Assembly (NCBI RefSeq): GCF_937770335.1
Contig: NZ_CALJHY010000003.1
Location: forward strand, 310,001 to 374,000
Length of the DNA stretch: 64,000 bases
Direction: 5' to 3'
From: an uncultured Glaciecola sp.
GTDB taxonomy: Bacteria > Pseudomonadota > Gammaproteobacteria > Enterobacterales > Alteromonadaceae
The position numbers and the translations under genes are program-made. Positions 25,570 through 35,053 of this stretch are shown one piece after another. The notes under the pieces were generated by a model. The model saw only the letters and a list, made by a program, of their open reading frames with translations. It was not told the origin of the DNA and did not search any database. Every line of letters starts with the position of its first letter. The first letter of the stretch is position 1.

Positions 25570-26853
25570 TTAATATACCGTTATTAAGGCGAGAGTCGAA
25601 AAGAATGCAAAAACTAATACAGCTAATTGTTGGAAATATTTAATATTAAATAACTTCCCTCTTGCATCCATATAAAGGCAGGTGATAATAATACCAAGTG
25701 GTATATACATAACAACATGCCTGAATGAAGCTGAGCTCATAGCAACGCCAATAAACAAGATTAAAAAAACTATTTTTAATCTTGTATCGATAACTTTAGA
25801 TAATAAGCCAAAAAATAATATAGGAAAAAATATAATTTGCAATATTGCAGTTAACGATGTGTAAAGCTGATGAAAACTACTAAAGTTCAAAACAGGTGTG
25901 AATATTAAATATATTACCCTAGGAATAAAAGCCGATAACTTTAGGTAAAGCAAAAATTTTTGTACCTAAAAAACCAAAACGCTCGGTATTTAATGTGTCG
26001 TAGTGGTTAACCAATCTAAGCATTTCGTTAAAAACATCACCAAACTGTGAAATAAGTACAAAAATAGCAACAGGAGCTAAAAGAAGCCCCACCCATATTA
26101 AATTTTTAATAGGGATAAAAAACATAGGAATTAACATAACTAATATTGCAAAAGTACTGAAACGAAGCGTTGCCAATACCATTAGAACAGAAATCAACCA
26201 CACTAAATTAACTTTAAATTTTGGTATTTTTAACATTGAATAAAAATAAAGCATGATCAATAAACCAACAAGAGTATCTCTAAACACATGAACAGAATTA
26301 AACAGCATGACCGGGAATAAGAAAACGGTAATCATTACTATTTTGGCCTGTCGTTTATTTTCAGAAAATGTAATGTTATATTATAGGAAACAAGTGAAGT
26401 CATACCTAAAAAGAAAATATTTAAAAAACGAGGTAACAAAGTATGATACCCATCAATCGTACTGCCAAATTCACGCATAAGAACAACGAGATAAACATAG
26501 CCCTTTGAATTATGTAGAATGCCAAGATGCTCGGATAAATAAAATGGATTTATACCATAACTTTGATGATAACCTTCTGACCATAAAACGTCATATTGCC
26601 AATCATCACTAAAACCACCGATAAAATAATGAGAGCCATAAAATTCCCCCCAATACCAATAAAAAAACAATACTGCCAGTATGCCAATATTATATAAAAG
26701 TGAGAGTTCTATCCTTACACCACGAGCTGGAATTAATAGAATACCAAGTAAAATTACATATAAGGTAAAAGAACTGGCAGACTCAAATAAAAAACCTGTG
26801 AATATTAAAACAATTGCAGCAATACATAGACTAGAGATTAACCGTATTTGCAT
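25570..26853 (-). pseudogene. Wzy-like O-antigen/polysaccharide polymerase, two frameshifts
   Basis: Three consecutive hydrophobic frames add up to a 427-residue integral membrane protein with about ten membrane segments and a hydrophilic periplasmic loop (WGEFYGSHYFIGGFSDDWQY). This fits a Wzy polymerase in size, topology and position next to wzx and glycosyltransferase genes; sequence conservation in Wzy is too low for firm naming. A one-base deletion lies in the T-run at 26341-26344 and a one-base insertion in the A-run at 25927-25930 (plus coordinates). Correcting them restores one frame whose total length is unchanged. The start overlaps the preceding gene by 23 bp. Confidence 0.65.
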
Positions 26854-28102
26854 TTTTAAGTATCTCCTTTATACGGTTACCAACTTTTCCTTCCCATTCT
26901 ATATCGACACTTGCACAGAAGCCCTTGCAACGAATGTAACAACTTTGATACTCGCCCTTGTTAACCTTTGTAATTAAATCCAGAAAATAATCTTTCTCGG
27001 TAACTTGTTCGATCATGTCATTCTGTACAAATCCATAATAATCATTAAGTCCATCAAGTGACATTTTATAATAAAATGATGGAACGTTTATTAGCCCACT
27101 TTCAAGATGAATACTTGAATCACCAGCAATATGCATATCTAATTTTTTCAAATAACTATATGAGTTTTCTTCGTTCGCATTGCTGTATGAAATATTACTT
27201 TTATGAAAGTTGATCACACGCATATCCCTTGGATGTGGCCTAATGATCAGTTCAATATTTAAGTCTTTAGCTAGGTATAAGGCTAAATCTTCTATAATTC
27301 GACTATCGTCAATAAGATTTATTGAAAGGCCAATGGTTTTAACCTTTTCAATTATCTTTCGATGGATCTTATATGGATCAAAGGAAGGTATGCCAACTAA
27401 TTCTACTTTATTCATTTCTCCACCGATTTTTTTATACTTTTCATAATCAACTTCTCCATACAGAAATGAAAGATCAAAATTCAAAGGTGGAAAATATTGA
27501 GAAACTGAAGCATGTTGAATATAAGAGGTATGTATATTCGATAATTTACATGCATGTAAAAAAAGACGATTTTGGACATTGTGGTCATTCGAAAATACGA
27601 CTTTGCGCAAATTGGTTTGCTTCTTTAGGTATTCTATATTCCATTCAAGCTTTCCCCAGTTCTCTATAAAAAAATCAGGATACATTAATGCAAATTTAGG
27701 ATTGAGGGTTACATAATAAAAAAAAGCAAATGGCAATTGTATAATAGATAACAGAGAATATTGATAACCTAACGTCGCCTTATTTTTATCAGCAACACCT
27801 AGAGTTTTAGTTGAACTAATCTGAGAAAAAAACATGCCCTGATCAGAAAGAAAATCAAGTGCACTAATAGTATTACCTGAATTAACATACAAAATCATAG
27901 ACGAATTTAACTTATGTTCATCAATTCTTCGCATTTGCATTAATTTTTTAAACAAAAGCAAAAAAGAATAAACATAGCGACTTAATAATGTTTTTTTTGT
28001 CCAATTTTGTGTCACTATCTCAAAATCAGGGTGCCCTGCATTTCTATATAACCATAAAGATTCATACAGGATTTTGACTTTTCTACTAATGGACAATGCC
28101 AT
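26831..28102 (-). CDS. Putative glycosyltransferase, sialyl/polysialyltransferase-like GT-B fold (candidate nonulosonate transferase)
   Basis: A 423-residue protein of uncertain family. Its C-terminal half shows IELIIRPHPRD (about residue 300), an HP motif, and MHIAGDSSIHLESGLINVPSFYY (about residues 332-354), a Ser-Ser/Thr motif. Both patterns are known from bacterial sialyltransferases and polysialyltransferases and from related CDP/CMP-sugar enzymes. The middle has QHASVSQYFPPLNFDLSFLYG. Its place between wzx and wzy in a locus with a complete pseudaminate pathway makes a CMP-pseudaminate transferase a reasonable guess. This rests on short motifs and context only. No signal peptide was seen. 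Confidence 0.5.
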   Translation of the reverse strand: MALSISRKVKILYESLWLYRNAGHPDFEIVTQNWTKKTLLSRYVYSFLLLFKKLMQMRRIDEHKLNSSMILYVNSGNTISALDFLSDQGMFFSQISSTKTLGVADKNKATLGYQYSLLSIIQLPFAFFYYVTLNPKFALMYPDFFIENWGKLEWNIEYLKKQTNLRKVVFSNDHNVQNRLFLHACKLSNIHTSYIQHASVSQYFPPLNFDLSFLYGEVDYEKYKKIGGEMNKVELVGIPSFDPYKIHRKIIEKVKTIGLSINLIDDSRIIEDLALYLAKDLNIELIIRPHPRDMRVINFHKSNISYSNANEENSYSYLKKLDMHIAGDSSIHLESGLINVPSFYYKMSLDGLNDYYGFVQNDMIEQVTEKDYFLDLITKVNKGEYQSCYIRCKGFCASVDIEWEGKVGNRIKEILKNANTVNL

Positions 28103-28207
28103 CTAACCACCATGTAAAACAAAAAATTAATAAATGTTATTTAATATAAAAAACGTTACTATTTGTAAAGAAAAATTTACAAACATATAATTCTTACTGT
28201 AGGAAAT

Positions 28208-29425
28208 TCATGTTCTTGTTAATTGGCTTAAATATACTTTTTTGCAAGAGAAATATAAAATTATAATTAAAATTATATTAGATAAAAATAAAGAAACTGG
28301 GATCCAATCTAGACCAATTTGAAGAAATAAATAAACAAAAAAAACGTGTATTACAGAAGAACAAATTGTACTGAAAGCTATCTTTTTGTTTTCTCCATGA
28401 TAAAAAAGAAAATTGACTAAAAGTAAATAAGGAATATTTAAGCCAAGTCCTAACAAAAAAAGCACAGTATAAAATTTCGATCCAACAAACTCATCGCCTA
28501 ATATCATTTGATATACGGATTCAGGAATTAAAAAAGCAAATAATGCAGGAAGTCCTATAAATAAAAACGATAGATGAAACCAACTAATAACATTTAAGAA
28601 ATTAATTTCTTTCTTCTTAAATCCCTCATAGATAAATGGAACTATTGCCTTATTTATTGCCATAATCAGTATACTAAGTATGGAGGCCAATTGAAATCCA
28701 GCAGCATACATACCAAGTTCAGCCGGAGTGAAATTCTCGTGTATAAGGATCCTATCTAACTGCCCTTTCATAAAAAAACTTAACTGATGAAAAACCAATG
28801 GAAAGCCAAACATGAAAATATAGGTAAAACCCTTACGCCTAATTCGCCAACAAAAATTGAGCTTTAATTTTGTCGTTTGAGCATAAAAATACAACCCTAA
28901 AAAAAAAGTTAAAAAATTTGCAATCACTATAGCTAGAACTCTGTTGGCATATGTTGCCTTAAGTGTTTCAAATAAAAAAATAGTAATTGCAACAGTGAAC
29001 ACGCCACTAAACACTTGAATACAAGTATATTCAAATGCCTTTTTTTGGCACTGCCTTAAAGATAACTGAACTTTTAAAATCACTTGGCTTAAGGCTGCCA
29101 AAGCTATATAGAGAACTATAAGATTATGCGTATACAAAGAAAACACAATTAGCGGTAAGGCAAATAGCAAACTGAGAACCAAACCACAACTAACAATTAA
29201 CCCGATAGAACGCTTGCCATAAAAATAAAAATAGCGTGCGACAGCTCCGTCTTGGCTAAGCCCGATAAAAACGACTAGTAATACTATGTAAGCTTGAGCA
29301 TTAGCTAATTCACCGAAGCCATCAACACCAAGTTTACGAGTTAAATATGGTAAAAGCAAAAATGGGAGTAATTTAGCTAAAATTTCACCGAAAATATAAA
29401 TACTACTATTTTTAACTAAGCTCAT
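28208..29425 (-). CDS. wzx: Wzx-type oligosaccharide flippase
   Basis: A 405-residue polytopic protein with about twelve membrane segments, of the MOP/MATE polysaccharide transporter family. The N-terminus SLVKNSSIYIFGEILAKLLP then LPYLTRKLGVDGFGELANAQ is the classic Wzx beginning. It moves undecaprenyl-linked repeat units across the inner membrane. The start was set at the ATG giving MSLVKN, 10 bp after the pseI stop. A longer in-frame start would run deep into pseI and add a non-family N-terminus. The naming is by family and position. Confidence 0.88.
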   Translation of the reverse strand: MSLVKNSSIYIFGEILAKLLPFLLLPYLTRKLGVDGFGELANAQAYIVLLVVFIGLSQDGAVARYFYFYGKRSIGLIVSCGLVLSLLFALPLIVFSLYTHNLIVLYIALAALSQVILKVQLSLRQCQKKAFEYTCIQVFSGVFTVAITIFLFETLKATYANRVLAIVIANFLTFFLGLYFYAQTTKLKLNFCWRIRRKGFTYIFMFGFPLVFHQLSFFMKGQLDRILIHENFTPAELGMYAAGFQLASILSILIMAINKAIVPFIYEGFKKKEINFLNVISWFHLSFLFIGLPALFAFLIPESVYQMILGDEFVGSKFYTVLFLLGLGLNIPYLLLVNFLFYHGENKKIAFSTICSSVIHVFFVYLFLQIGLDWIPVSLFLSNIILIIILYFSCKKVYLSQLTRT

Positions 29426-29435
29426 GATGCAACAT

Positions 29436-30485
29436 CTATTGAATATGGAGTTCAGACAGTGGAGTACCAAATTTTATATCTACTAAAGCAACTCTACCCA
29501 TTACATCAATATAGTATTTAGGAGATAAGCCAAAACCAGGTCTAATACTTCTTACATTTTCAGGCGTAAATTTTTCACCAGCTTTAATATCTTTTACCAC
29601 GTAAAGCGAACGTCTAAATATCATATTCCCCTTTTCACTTTCTTTACGTTCATAATTTACTTTGCCTATTGCTGCCCATGCAATTTTACTGTCATTACAT
29701 AGCTGCTTTAATTCAGGTTCCTCTAACGAAAAGCTATCATCTGGTCCGCCACCATCTCTATTAAGCGTAACGTGTTTTTCTATTAAACATGCACCTAATC
29801 CAACCGAAGTTACTGCTGTTGTATTATCTATTGTGTGATCTGACAAACCCGTTAATACATCAAACCGTTCAGCCATATCAGGTATTGTTGCTAAATTATA
29901 ATCTTCTGATGGGGCTGGATAACCACTGACACAATGTAAAACAACAAGCTCTTTACAACCTGCATTCCTAGCAGTTTCAACTGCTTCACGTATTTCTTCT
30001 TCGTTCGCCATTCCTGTTGATATAATCATCGGCTTACCTGTTTTAGCAACATACTCTATTAATGGCAAGTCAATTGCTTCAAATGAAGCTATTTTATACG
30101 CAGGCGCACCCAACTCTTCTAATAAATCAACAGCAGTTGAATCAAAAGGGGAGCTGAAAATAGTTATACCTAGCTCTTTTGCTTTTGCAAACAAAGATTT
30201 GTGCCACTCCCATGGCATATGTGCTTCTGTGTATAAATCATAAAGTGTTCTGCCATCCCATAGCCCACCGTTAATTTTAAAGTCGGGCTTGTCAGAATCT
30301 ATTGTTAGCGTATCTTGTGTGTAAGTTTGTAATTTAATTGCATCTGCACCACATCGCTTTGCCATTTCTAATATTTCAAATGCGCGATTTATATCGCCGT
30401 TATGGTTAGCTGATAACTCAGCAATAATATAAGGGGAAAAGTCTGGTCCAATTTTTTTACCGTCAATTGTAATAAATTTATTCAT
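29436..30485 (-). CDS. pseI: Pseudaminic acid synthase
   Basis: PseI condenses the 2,4-diamino-hexose with phosphoenolpyruvate to make pseudaminic acid. The 349-residue protein has the NeuB-type TIM barrel, with IAELSANHNGDINRAFEI near residue 22, KLQTYTQDT, SSPFDSTAVDLLEELG, STGMANEEEI, HCVSGYPAPSEDYNL and EKHVTLNRDGGGPDD. The last 60 residues form an antifreeze-like SAF domain (RRSLYVVKDIKAGEKFTPEN). The DGGGPDDSFSLE pattern and the neighbouring PseG/PseF favour PseI over NeuB or LegI. The stop is 10 bp before the wzx ATG, and its own ATG follows the formyltransferase stop by 1 bp. Confidence 0.93.
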   Translation of the reverse strand: MNKFITIDGKKIGPDFSPYIIAELSANHNGDINRAFEILEMAKRCGADAIKLQTYTQDTLTIDSDKPDFKINGGLWDGRTLYDLYTEAHMPWEWHKSLFAKAKELGITIFSSPFDSTAVDLLEELGAPAYKIASFEAIDLPLIEYVAKTGKPMIISTGMANEEEIREAVETARNAGCKELVVLHCVSGYPAPSEDYNLATIPDMAERFDVLTGLSDHTIDNTTAVTSVGLGACLIEKHVTLNRDGGGPDDSFSLEEPELKQLCNDSKIAWAAIGKVNYERKESEKGNMIFRRSLYVVKDIKAGEKFTPENVRSIRPGFGLSPKYYIDVMGRVALVDIKFGTPLSELHIQ

Positions 30486-30486
30486 T

Positions 30487-31128
30487 TTAATACTTCTCTA
30501 CTTTAATTTTATATTTGCAACCATTTATATAAAAATAAGCAGGAAAACGCTCAGGGTCACACACCCTAAGCTGATTAAACTGCTCTTTTAACGATTGATT
30601 AATGTTTAGTTCGCTATCTTCTGGCCGCCGCTTTCGCAGGTAGTTAGAAGCGGTTTCTTCTTGAGCTTGTGCTACAGTATTATTTATATTTTTACAAGCC
30701 CAAGATAGTAAAAGTAATTCAGCATCGAACAGCTTTTTATTTATCTCATCATAAAGCTCAGTACCATCTAACTGAATATCAATTTTTTTCCATATTCGAC
30801 CTGTATCAACTTTATCTTCAGCGTCTAAAAGTGAAAGTACTATTTTACTTTCACCATTAATAACAGCCCAGATATGGGGACTCCAGCCTCGGTTTTTAGG
30901 TAAGTCGCTCGCATGTAATACTAGGGTATGAGTGAATAGTTCTCTATGATGCTTTTTTATGATTTCTGTACAAGAAATTAAAAATAGAATGTCGCCGCGT
31001 ATACTAACTTCATTTATTGACGTATATAAATCAATGACATAACTATTGCCATTGATTTTTTTCCACGTTTCTAAAGATTTGAAAACGGGGTGATTTTTAT
31101 CTGAACAAATTAGTGTAACCCTTAGCAT
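30487..31128 (-). CDS. Formyltransferase-family protein in the pseudaminate operon (probable replacement of PseH)
   Basis: The 213-residue protein carries the formyltransferase core LVLHASDLPKNRGWSPHIWA (about residues 87-106), containing the catalytic His, and DAEDKVDTGRIW with the catalytic Asp, followed by NYLRKRRPEDSELN. It lies between pseG and pseI, overlapping pseG by 7 bp. In the usual pathway, PseH acetylates the 4-amino group at this point; no PseH-like GNAT is in the locus. A formyltransferase acting on the same amine would give an N-formyl pseudaminic acid. Enzymes of this type (PseJ) have been described in other bacteria, as far as I recall. The Asn two residues before the catalytic His in Fmt appears to be Val. 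Confidence 0.8.
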   Translation of the reverse strand: MLRVTLICSDKNHPVFKSLETWKKINGNSYVIDLYTSINEVSIRGDILFLISCTEIIKKHHRELFTHTLVLHASDLPKNRGWSPHIWAVINGESKIVLSLLDAEDKVDTGRIWKKIDIQLDGTELYDEINKKLFDAELLLLSWACKNINNTVAQAQEETASNYLRKRRPEDSELNINQSLKEQFNQLRVCDPERFPAYFYINGCKYKIKVEKY

Positions 31129-32186
31129 ATCCCCATAACCTCTTCTATTTTTTTCACTGCTCGTTCACACCCTTTACCATCACATAATGCAAAGCTATTT
31201 TTACTATAAATTTGCCAATCTGCAATAATCCGATTCAGTGCTAACGGCAGGCCAATCTTGATATCGTTCAAATTTATTAATATAGCCGCATGCGCTTTTT
31301 CAAGCTCAGTTGCAATCGTATTTTGGTTCTCAGCAATAGGCACTAAAATTGACGGTATACCTAAGCAAGCCCTTTCCCAAGAAGTTGAGCCTGGCGCACC
31401 AATGGCAATACTAAATTGGCTCATCAACTCAGCCATATCATCTACAAATTCAATGTGCTTGACCCACGATGCGTGAATTGACGCAAACTCTTTTACTTGG
31501 TTGTAATTTGGTGAACGCTGACTTAGTAAAACGGTAGTAGGTATTTTTTTTGTTTCTTTAGAAAGTGATGTCAATATTTTTAAGGAGGAATTAGGCATAT
31601 CTATGCCACCCATAGTGATTAAAATCTTATGTTTTTGCGGGGCCCTATTATTCAAGTGTTTGCGCACTTCAGAAAACCCTGGCTTTAATAGGGCGTAGTT
31701 TGTTCCGCTTAATACTGTACATGGGTGCGAACTTATATATGCTCTTGGTTGCCTGTTAAGTGTTTGATCAAGGACGATAGTAGCACTATGCTCTCTCGCC
31801 AGATCATCAATTACCATTAGCGCGCACCCTAATTGATTTTTAACCTGTTCATGCCAAAACTTATTAATACCGTAATGATCAACAATAACTAAATCTACTT
31901 TTCCAACTTTACTGATAAAATCTTGACAATCTTGGCTTTCACTTACTTGCAGCCACGCTAAATAGTCAGCAGTATTACTTGGTGTTTGCCAACCTCTTGG
32001 TTGAACTAAATTGATTAATTGAAATCCCTTATTACTAATAAAATCATTGAGATTTGACTCCTGCTCACGAGTAGCAAATAGAACATAATGACCCGAAAAC
32101 TTAAGCGCTTGCGCCAAAACCAAGCAGCGCATAACATGTCCACTACCAATATGCTGTGAAGCATCAACTCTTACAACGATTTTCAC
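31122..32186 (-). CDS. pseG: UDP-2,4-diacetamido-2,4,6-trideoxy-beta-L-altropyranose hydrolase PseG
   Basis: PseG removes UDP from the diamino-hexose before condensation by PseI. The 354-residue GT-B-like protein starts IVVRVDASQHIGSGHVMRCL (residues 3-22), with the conserved catalytic His region, then VIVDHYGI. Later parts include ITMGGIDMPNSS (about 190) and IGAPGSTSWERACLGIPSI (about 265-283). The ATG overlaps the pseF stop by 4 bp. If the amine is formylated rather than acetylated, PseG must accept the formyl analogue; no direct evidence on this is visible in the sequence. Confidence 0.93.
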   Translation of the reverse strand: MKIVVRVDASQHIGSGHVMRCLVLAQALKFSGHYVLFATREQESNLNDFISNKGFQLINLVQPRGWQTPSNTADYLAWLQVSESQDCQDFISKVGKVDLVIVDHYGINKFWHEQVKNQLGCALMVIDDLAREHSATIVLDQTLNRQPRAYISSHPCTVLSGTNYALLKPGFSEVRKHLNNRAPQKHKILITMGGIDMPNSSLKILTSLSKETKKIPTTVLLSQRSPNYNQVKEFASIHASWVKHIEFVDDMAELMSQFSIAIGAPGSTSWERACLGIPSILVPIAENQNTIATELEKAHAAILINLNDIKIGLPLALNRIIADWQIYSKNSFALCDGKGCERAVKKIEEVMGIC

Positions 32187-32866
32187 GACAGTGCCTTATA
32201 TAGCGCTTCGGCTAACTCCCAATCCTCTGGGGTATCAATATCTTGTACATATTTTCGTGGTAGCAAAATAGCTTTTGATTGTGGTGAGAAAAAAGCTTTA
32301 CGTTGTAAGAAAGCAGTTTTAGTACCCCAATAAAACTGTCCGGCATCATGATATGATTCTTCGAGGTCTTGCGAGCGTGTATTTAAATGTTCTGGCTGAA
32401 ACATTTCAACGCATTGCTTATCATTAAGCTTCAAAGCTCTTTGGATTGGGAAAGGAAAGCTGGTAGCACTAAAAGCATAATCGATATGATTAGATGTTAA
32501 CTCTACAAACCCTCGCTGAATAAATTCAGATGTTATAAATGGGGCTGTTGCATAAATACAACATACATTTTTAACCCCCCATTTTTGTAACTCTGTAAAC
32601 TCAACAGCATGCTTAATCACATCAAGAGTGGTCGCATAATCATCAGCAATATTAGTAGGGCGTATAAATGGTACTTCTGCCCCATATTTTATTGCAATAT
32701 CAGCTATTTCTGCGTCATCAGTAGATACCATTACTTTATCAAAACACTGACTTTCCAAAGCCGCTTCAATAGAATAAGCTATCATTGGCTTACCATGAAA
32801 CTCTTTGATGTTTTTACGCGGAATACGTTTGCTTCCACCTCGCGCTGGAATAATTGCTATGTTCAT
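32183..32866 (-). CDS. pseF: Pseudaminic acid cytidylyltransferase PseF
   Basis: PseF activates pseudaminic acid to CMP-pseudaminate using CTP. The 227-residue protein begins IAIIPARGGSKRIPRKNIKE (residues 3-22), the CMP-nonulosonate synthetase signature. It also has MVSTDDAEIADIA, CCIYATAPFI and YVQDIDTPEDWELAE at the C-terminus. It lies between pseC and pseG, with 2-bp and overlapping junctions. Confidence 0.93.
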   Translation of the reverse strand: MNIAIIPARGGSKRIPRKNIKEFHGKPMIAYSIEAALESQCFDKVMVSTDDAEIADIAIKYGAEVPFIRPTNIADDYATTLDVIKHAVEFTELQKWGVKNVCCIYATAPFITSEFIQRGFVELTSNHIDYAFSATSFPFPIQRALKLNDKQCVEMFQPEHLNTRSQDLEESYHDAGQFYWGTKTAFLQRKAFFSPQSKAILLPRKYVQDIDTPEDWELAEALYKALS

Positions 32867-32868
32867 AA

Positions 32869-34029
32869 TCAGCCTTGCACTATTTCAGTGAGCTTACTAA
32901 TAACTTCATCTTGTTGCTCATGGGTCATACCATGAAACATCGGCAATGAAATAGCATTACTGTAATAGCTTTCTGCGTGAGGAAAGTCCCCCCGTTTAAA
33001 GCCCATTTTTTGGTAATAAGGCTGCAAGTGCACAGGAATATAATGCAGGTTTACACCAATACCGTTATCCCTTAGCGCATCAAACACTTCTTTATGTGTT
33101 TTTGTTATTTCATTTAAATTTAAACGAATAACATATAAATGTAAGCCAGAGTAAGTATTAGGTAATTGATAAGGCAGCACAATGGGTGTAGTCGCGAGTT
33201 TTTCGCAATAACGTAAGGCTAATTGATGACGTGCTACCACAAACTCACTTAAGCGGCTCATTTGCGAAACACCGAGAGCAGCTTGCAGCTCGGTCATGCG
33301 GTAGTTAAAGCCTAAATCCACTTGCTCATAATACCAACCACCATGCGATGCATTTTCCATTAATGCTTCATCACGTGTTATTCCATGGCTTCGGTATAGT
33401 GCAATTTTGTCTGCAAGTGCTTTGCTATTGGTTAATGCCGCACCACCTTCTGCAGTTGTAACAATCTTAACAGGGTGAAAACTAAATACGGTAATGTCGC
33501 TGTATTCACATGAGCCAATTGGTTGCTCTAAATAACGCCCACCTATCGCATGTGAAGCATCTTCAATAACTTTAAAACCATAATCTATTGACAACGCATG
33601 GATTACTTTCATGTCACACGGTTGGCCACATAAATGCACTGCAACTAAAACCTTAGGTAAAACACCTTGTTTTTTAGCCTGTATTAGCTTTTCTTTTAAT
33701 GCTTTTGGGCAAAGGTTATAAGTTGCTGGGTCTATATCAACAAAATCCACAGACGCACCACAATACAAACCACAATTAGCAGAAGCTACAAAAGTAACAG
33801 GAGTTGTCCATAATATATCACCTTGCCCTAGCTCAAGCGCTAAACAGGCAATATGTAATGCTGACGTTGCACTATTAACTGCCAGCGCAAAGTTGGCCCC
33901 AGTTGAATCCATAAGCGCACGCTCAAATACAGGAACTTGCGGCCCTTGTGTTAAAAAGTCCGACTTTAATACATTAACTACAGCATCAATATCTGCTTGA
34001 GTTATATCTTGCTTTCCATACGGTATCAT
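32869..34029 (-). CDS. pseC: UDP-4-amino-4,6-dideoxy-N-acetyl-beta-L-altrosamine transaminase PseC
   Basis: A PLP-dependent DegT/DnrJ/EryC1-family aminotransferase that converts the PseB 4-keto product to the 4-amino sugar with glutamate. It has SATSALHIACLALELGQGD, IEDASHAIGGRY and SFHPVKIVTTAEGGA, with the PLP Lys near residue 184. It also has FNYRMTELQAALGVSQMSRL. The ATG giving MIPYGKQDITQ is chosen, as it is the family N-terminus and follows the pseB stop by 10 bp with AGAGA upstream. A longer start 18 codons upstream would run into pseB. Confidence 0.93.
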   Translation of the reverse strand: MIPYGKQDITQADIDAVVNVLKSDFLTQGPQVPVFERALMDSTGANFALAVNSATSALHIACLALELGQGDILWTTPVTFVASANCGLYCGASVDFVDIDPATYNLCPKALKEKLIQAKKQGVLPKVLVAVHLCGQPCDMKVIHALSIDYGFKVIEDASHAIGGRYLEQPIGSCEYSDITVFSFHPVKIVTTAEGGAALTNSKALADKIALYRSHGITRDEALMENASHGGWYYEQVDLGFNYRMTELQAALGVSQMSRLSEFVVARHQLALRYCEKLATTPIVLPYQLPNTYSGLHLYVIRLNLNEITKTHKEVFDALRDNGIGVNLHYIPVHLQPYYQKMGFKRGDFPHAESYYSNAISLPMFHGMTHEQQDEVISKLTEIVQG

Positions 34030-34039
34030 TTCGTTATCT

Positions 34040-35053
34040 CTACACTTCAAATGATGGGTCAACATGTTCAACAATAAGCTCACGCAAGCCTTCTATTGTT
34101 TCCCACTCGGTATTTGTTCCTGAGTTATATTTAAAGCCAAACGGTACTTTTTCAGCTTTATGGTGCGCAATATATTCTTCTTCAGTGTATGTGTACGACA
34201 CAGACGGTAAAATGGCATAATACGGCCCCAAGTCAATCGTATTTAACGAATCAGTATCTGTAATCATTTCTTCATGTAGTTTCTCGCCTGGGCGAATCCC
34301 TACATCACGCGTTTTGCACTCAGGTGCTATAGCTTCTGCAATGTCTAAAATTTTGTATGACGGGATTTTAGGAATGAATATCTCACCACCTAAATGGTTG
34401 GCCAAAGCAAACATAACTAGATTAACGCCATCTTGAAGCGATATATTAAAGCGAGTCATTTCACTGTGTGTTATTGGTAAAATACCTTCTTTTCGTTTTT
34501 CTAAAAAGAAAGGAATAACAGAACCACGAGAACCCATTACATTACCGTAACGAACAACACTGAATTTAATGTCTTTTGAGCCACGAATATTGTTAGCAGC
34601 AGCAAATAATTTATCTGATGCGAGTTTAGTTGCACCATAAAGGTTTATTGGCGCACAAGCTTTATCAGTTGATAATGCAACAACATCTTTCACGCCACAT
34701 GCTAATGCGGCAAGAATAACATTTTCAGCACCGTCTATATTAGTGCGTATACATTCTGTTGGGTTATATTCAGCCGTATCAACTTGCTTTATTGCTGCAG
34801 CATGAATAATCACATCAACACCTTCACAAGCTTGCGTTAAACGCTCTTTATCGCGCACATCACCAATAAAAAAACGTAATTGAGGGTAATCGTATGCTGG
34901 GTATTTTTGTTTTATTACAGACTGCTTTAATTCATCACGCGAATAGATGATTATTTTTTTTACATATGGGTAACGAGCCAATATTGTTTCTATAAACTTT
35001 TTACCAAATGAGCCGGTGCCGCCAGTGATCAAAACTGTTTTGTTATTTAACAT
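34040..35053 (-). CDS. pseB: UDP-N-acetylglucosamine 4,6-dehydratase (inverting) PseB
   Basis: PseB converts UDP-GlcNAc to UDP-2-acetamido-2,6-dideoxy-beta-L-arabino-4-hexulose, the first step to pseudaminic acid. The 337-residue soluble SDR starts with VLITGGTGSFGKKFIETIL (residues 6-24). The active site LSTDKACAPINLYGATKLA retains the Tyr-x-x-x-Lys pair, unlike the Met in the WbpM-type enzyme elsewhere in the locus. Being short and lacking membrane helices, it is of the PseB type. It is first in the pse set and is separated from wzz by an 800-bp region with a galU-like relic and a JUMPstart-like hairpin. Confidence 0.95.
   Translation of the reverse strand: MLNNKTVLITGGTGSFGKKFIETILARYPYVKKIIIYSRDELKQSVIKQKYPAYDYPQLRFFIGDVRDKERLTQACEGVDVIIHAAAIKQVDTAEYNPTECIRTNIDGAENVILAALACGVKDVVALSTDKACAPINLYGATKLASDKLFAAANNIRGSKDIKFSVVRYGNVMGSRGSVIPFFLEKRKEGILPITHSEMTRFNISLQDGVNLVMFALANHLGGEIFIPKIPSYKILDIAEAIAPECKTRDVGIRPGEKLHEEMITDTDSLNTIDLGPYYAILPSVSYTYTEEEYIAHHKAEKVPFGFKYNSGTNTEWETIEGLRELIVEHVDPSFEV

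Noticed and set aside
29426-29470. Longer start for wzx
   Set aside because: It would overlap pseI by more than 30 bp with a non-family N-terminus; the ATG at 29425 gives SLVKNSS, the Wzx beginning.
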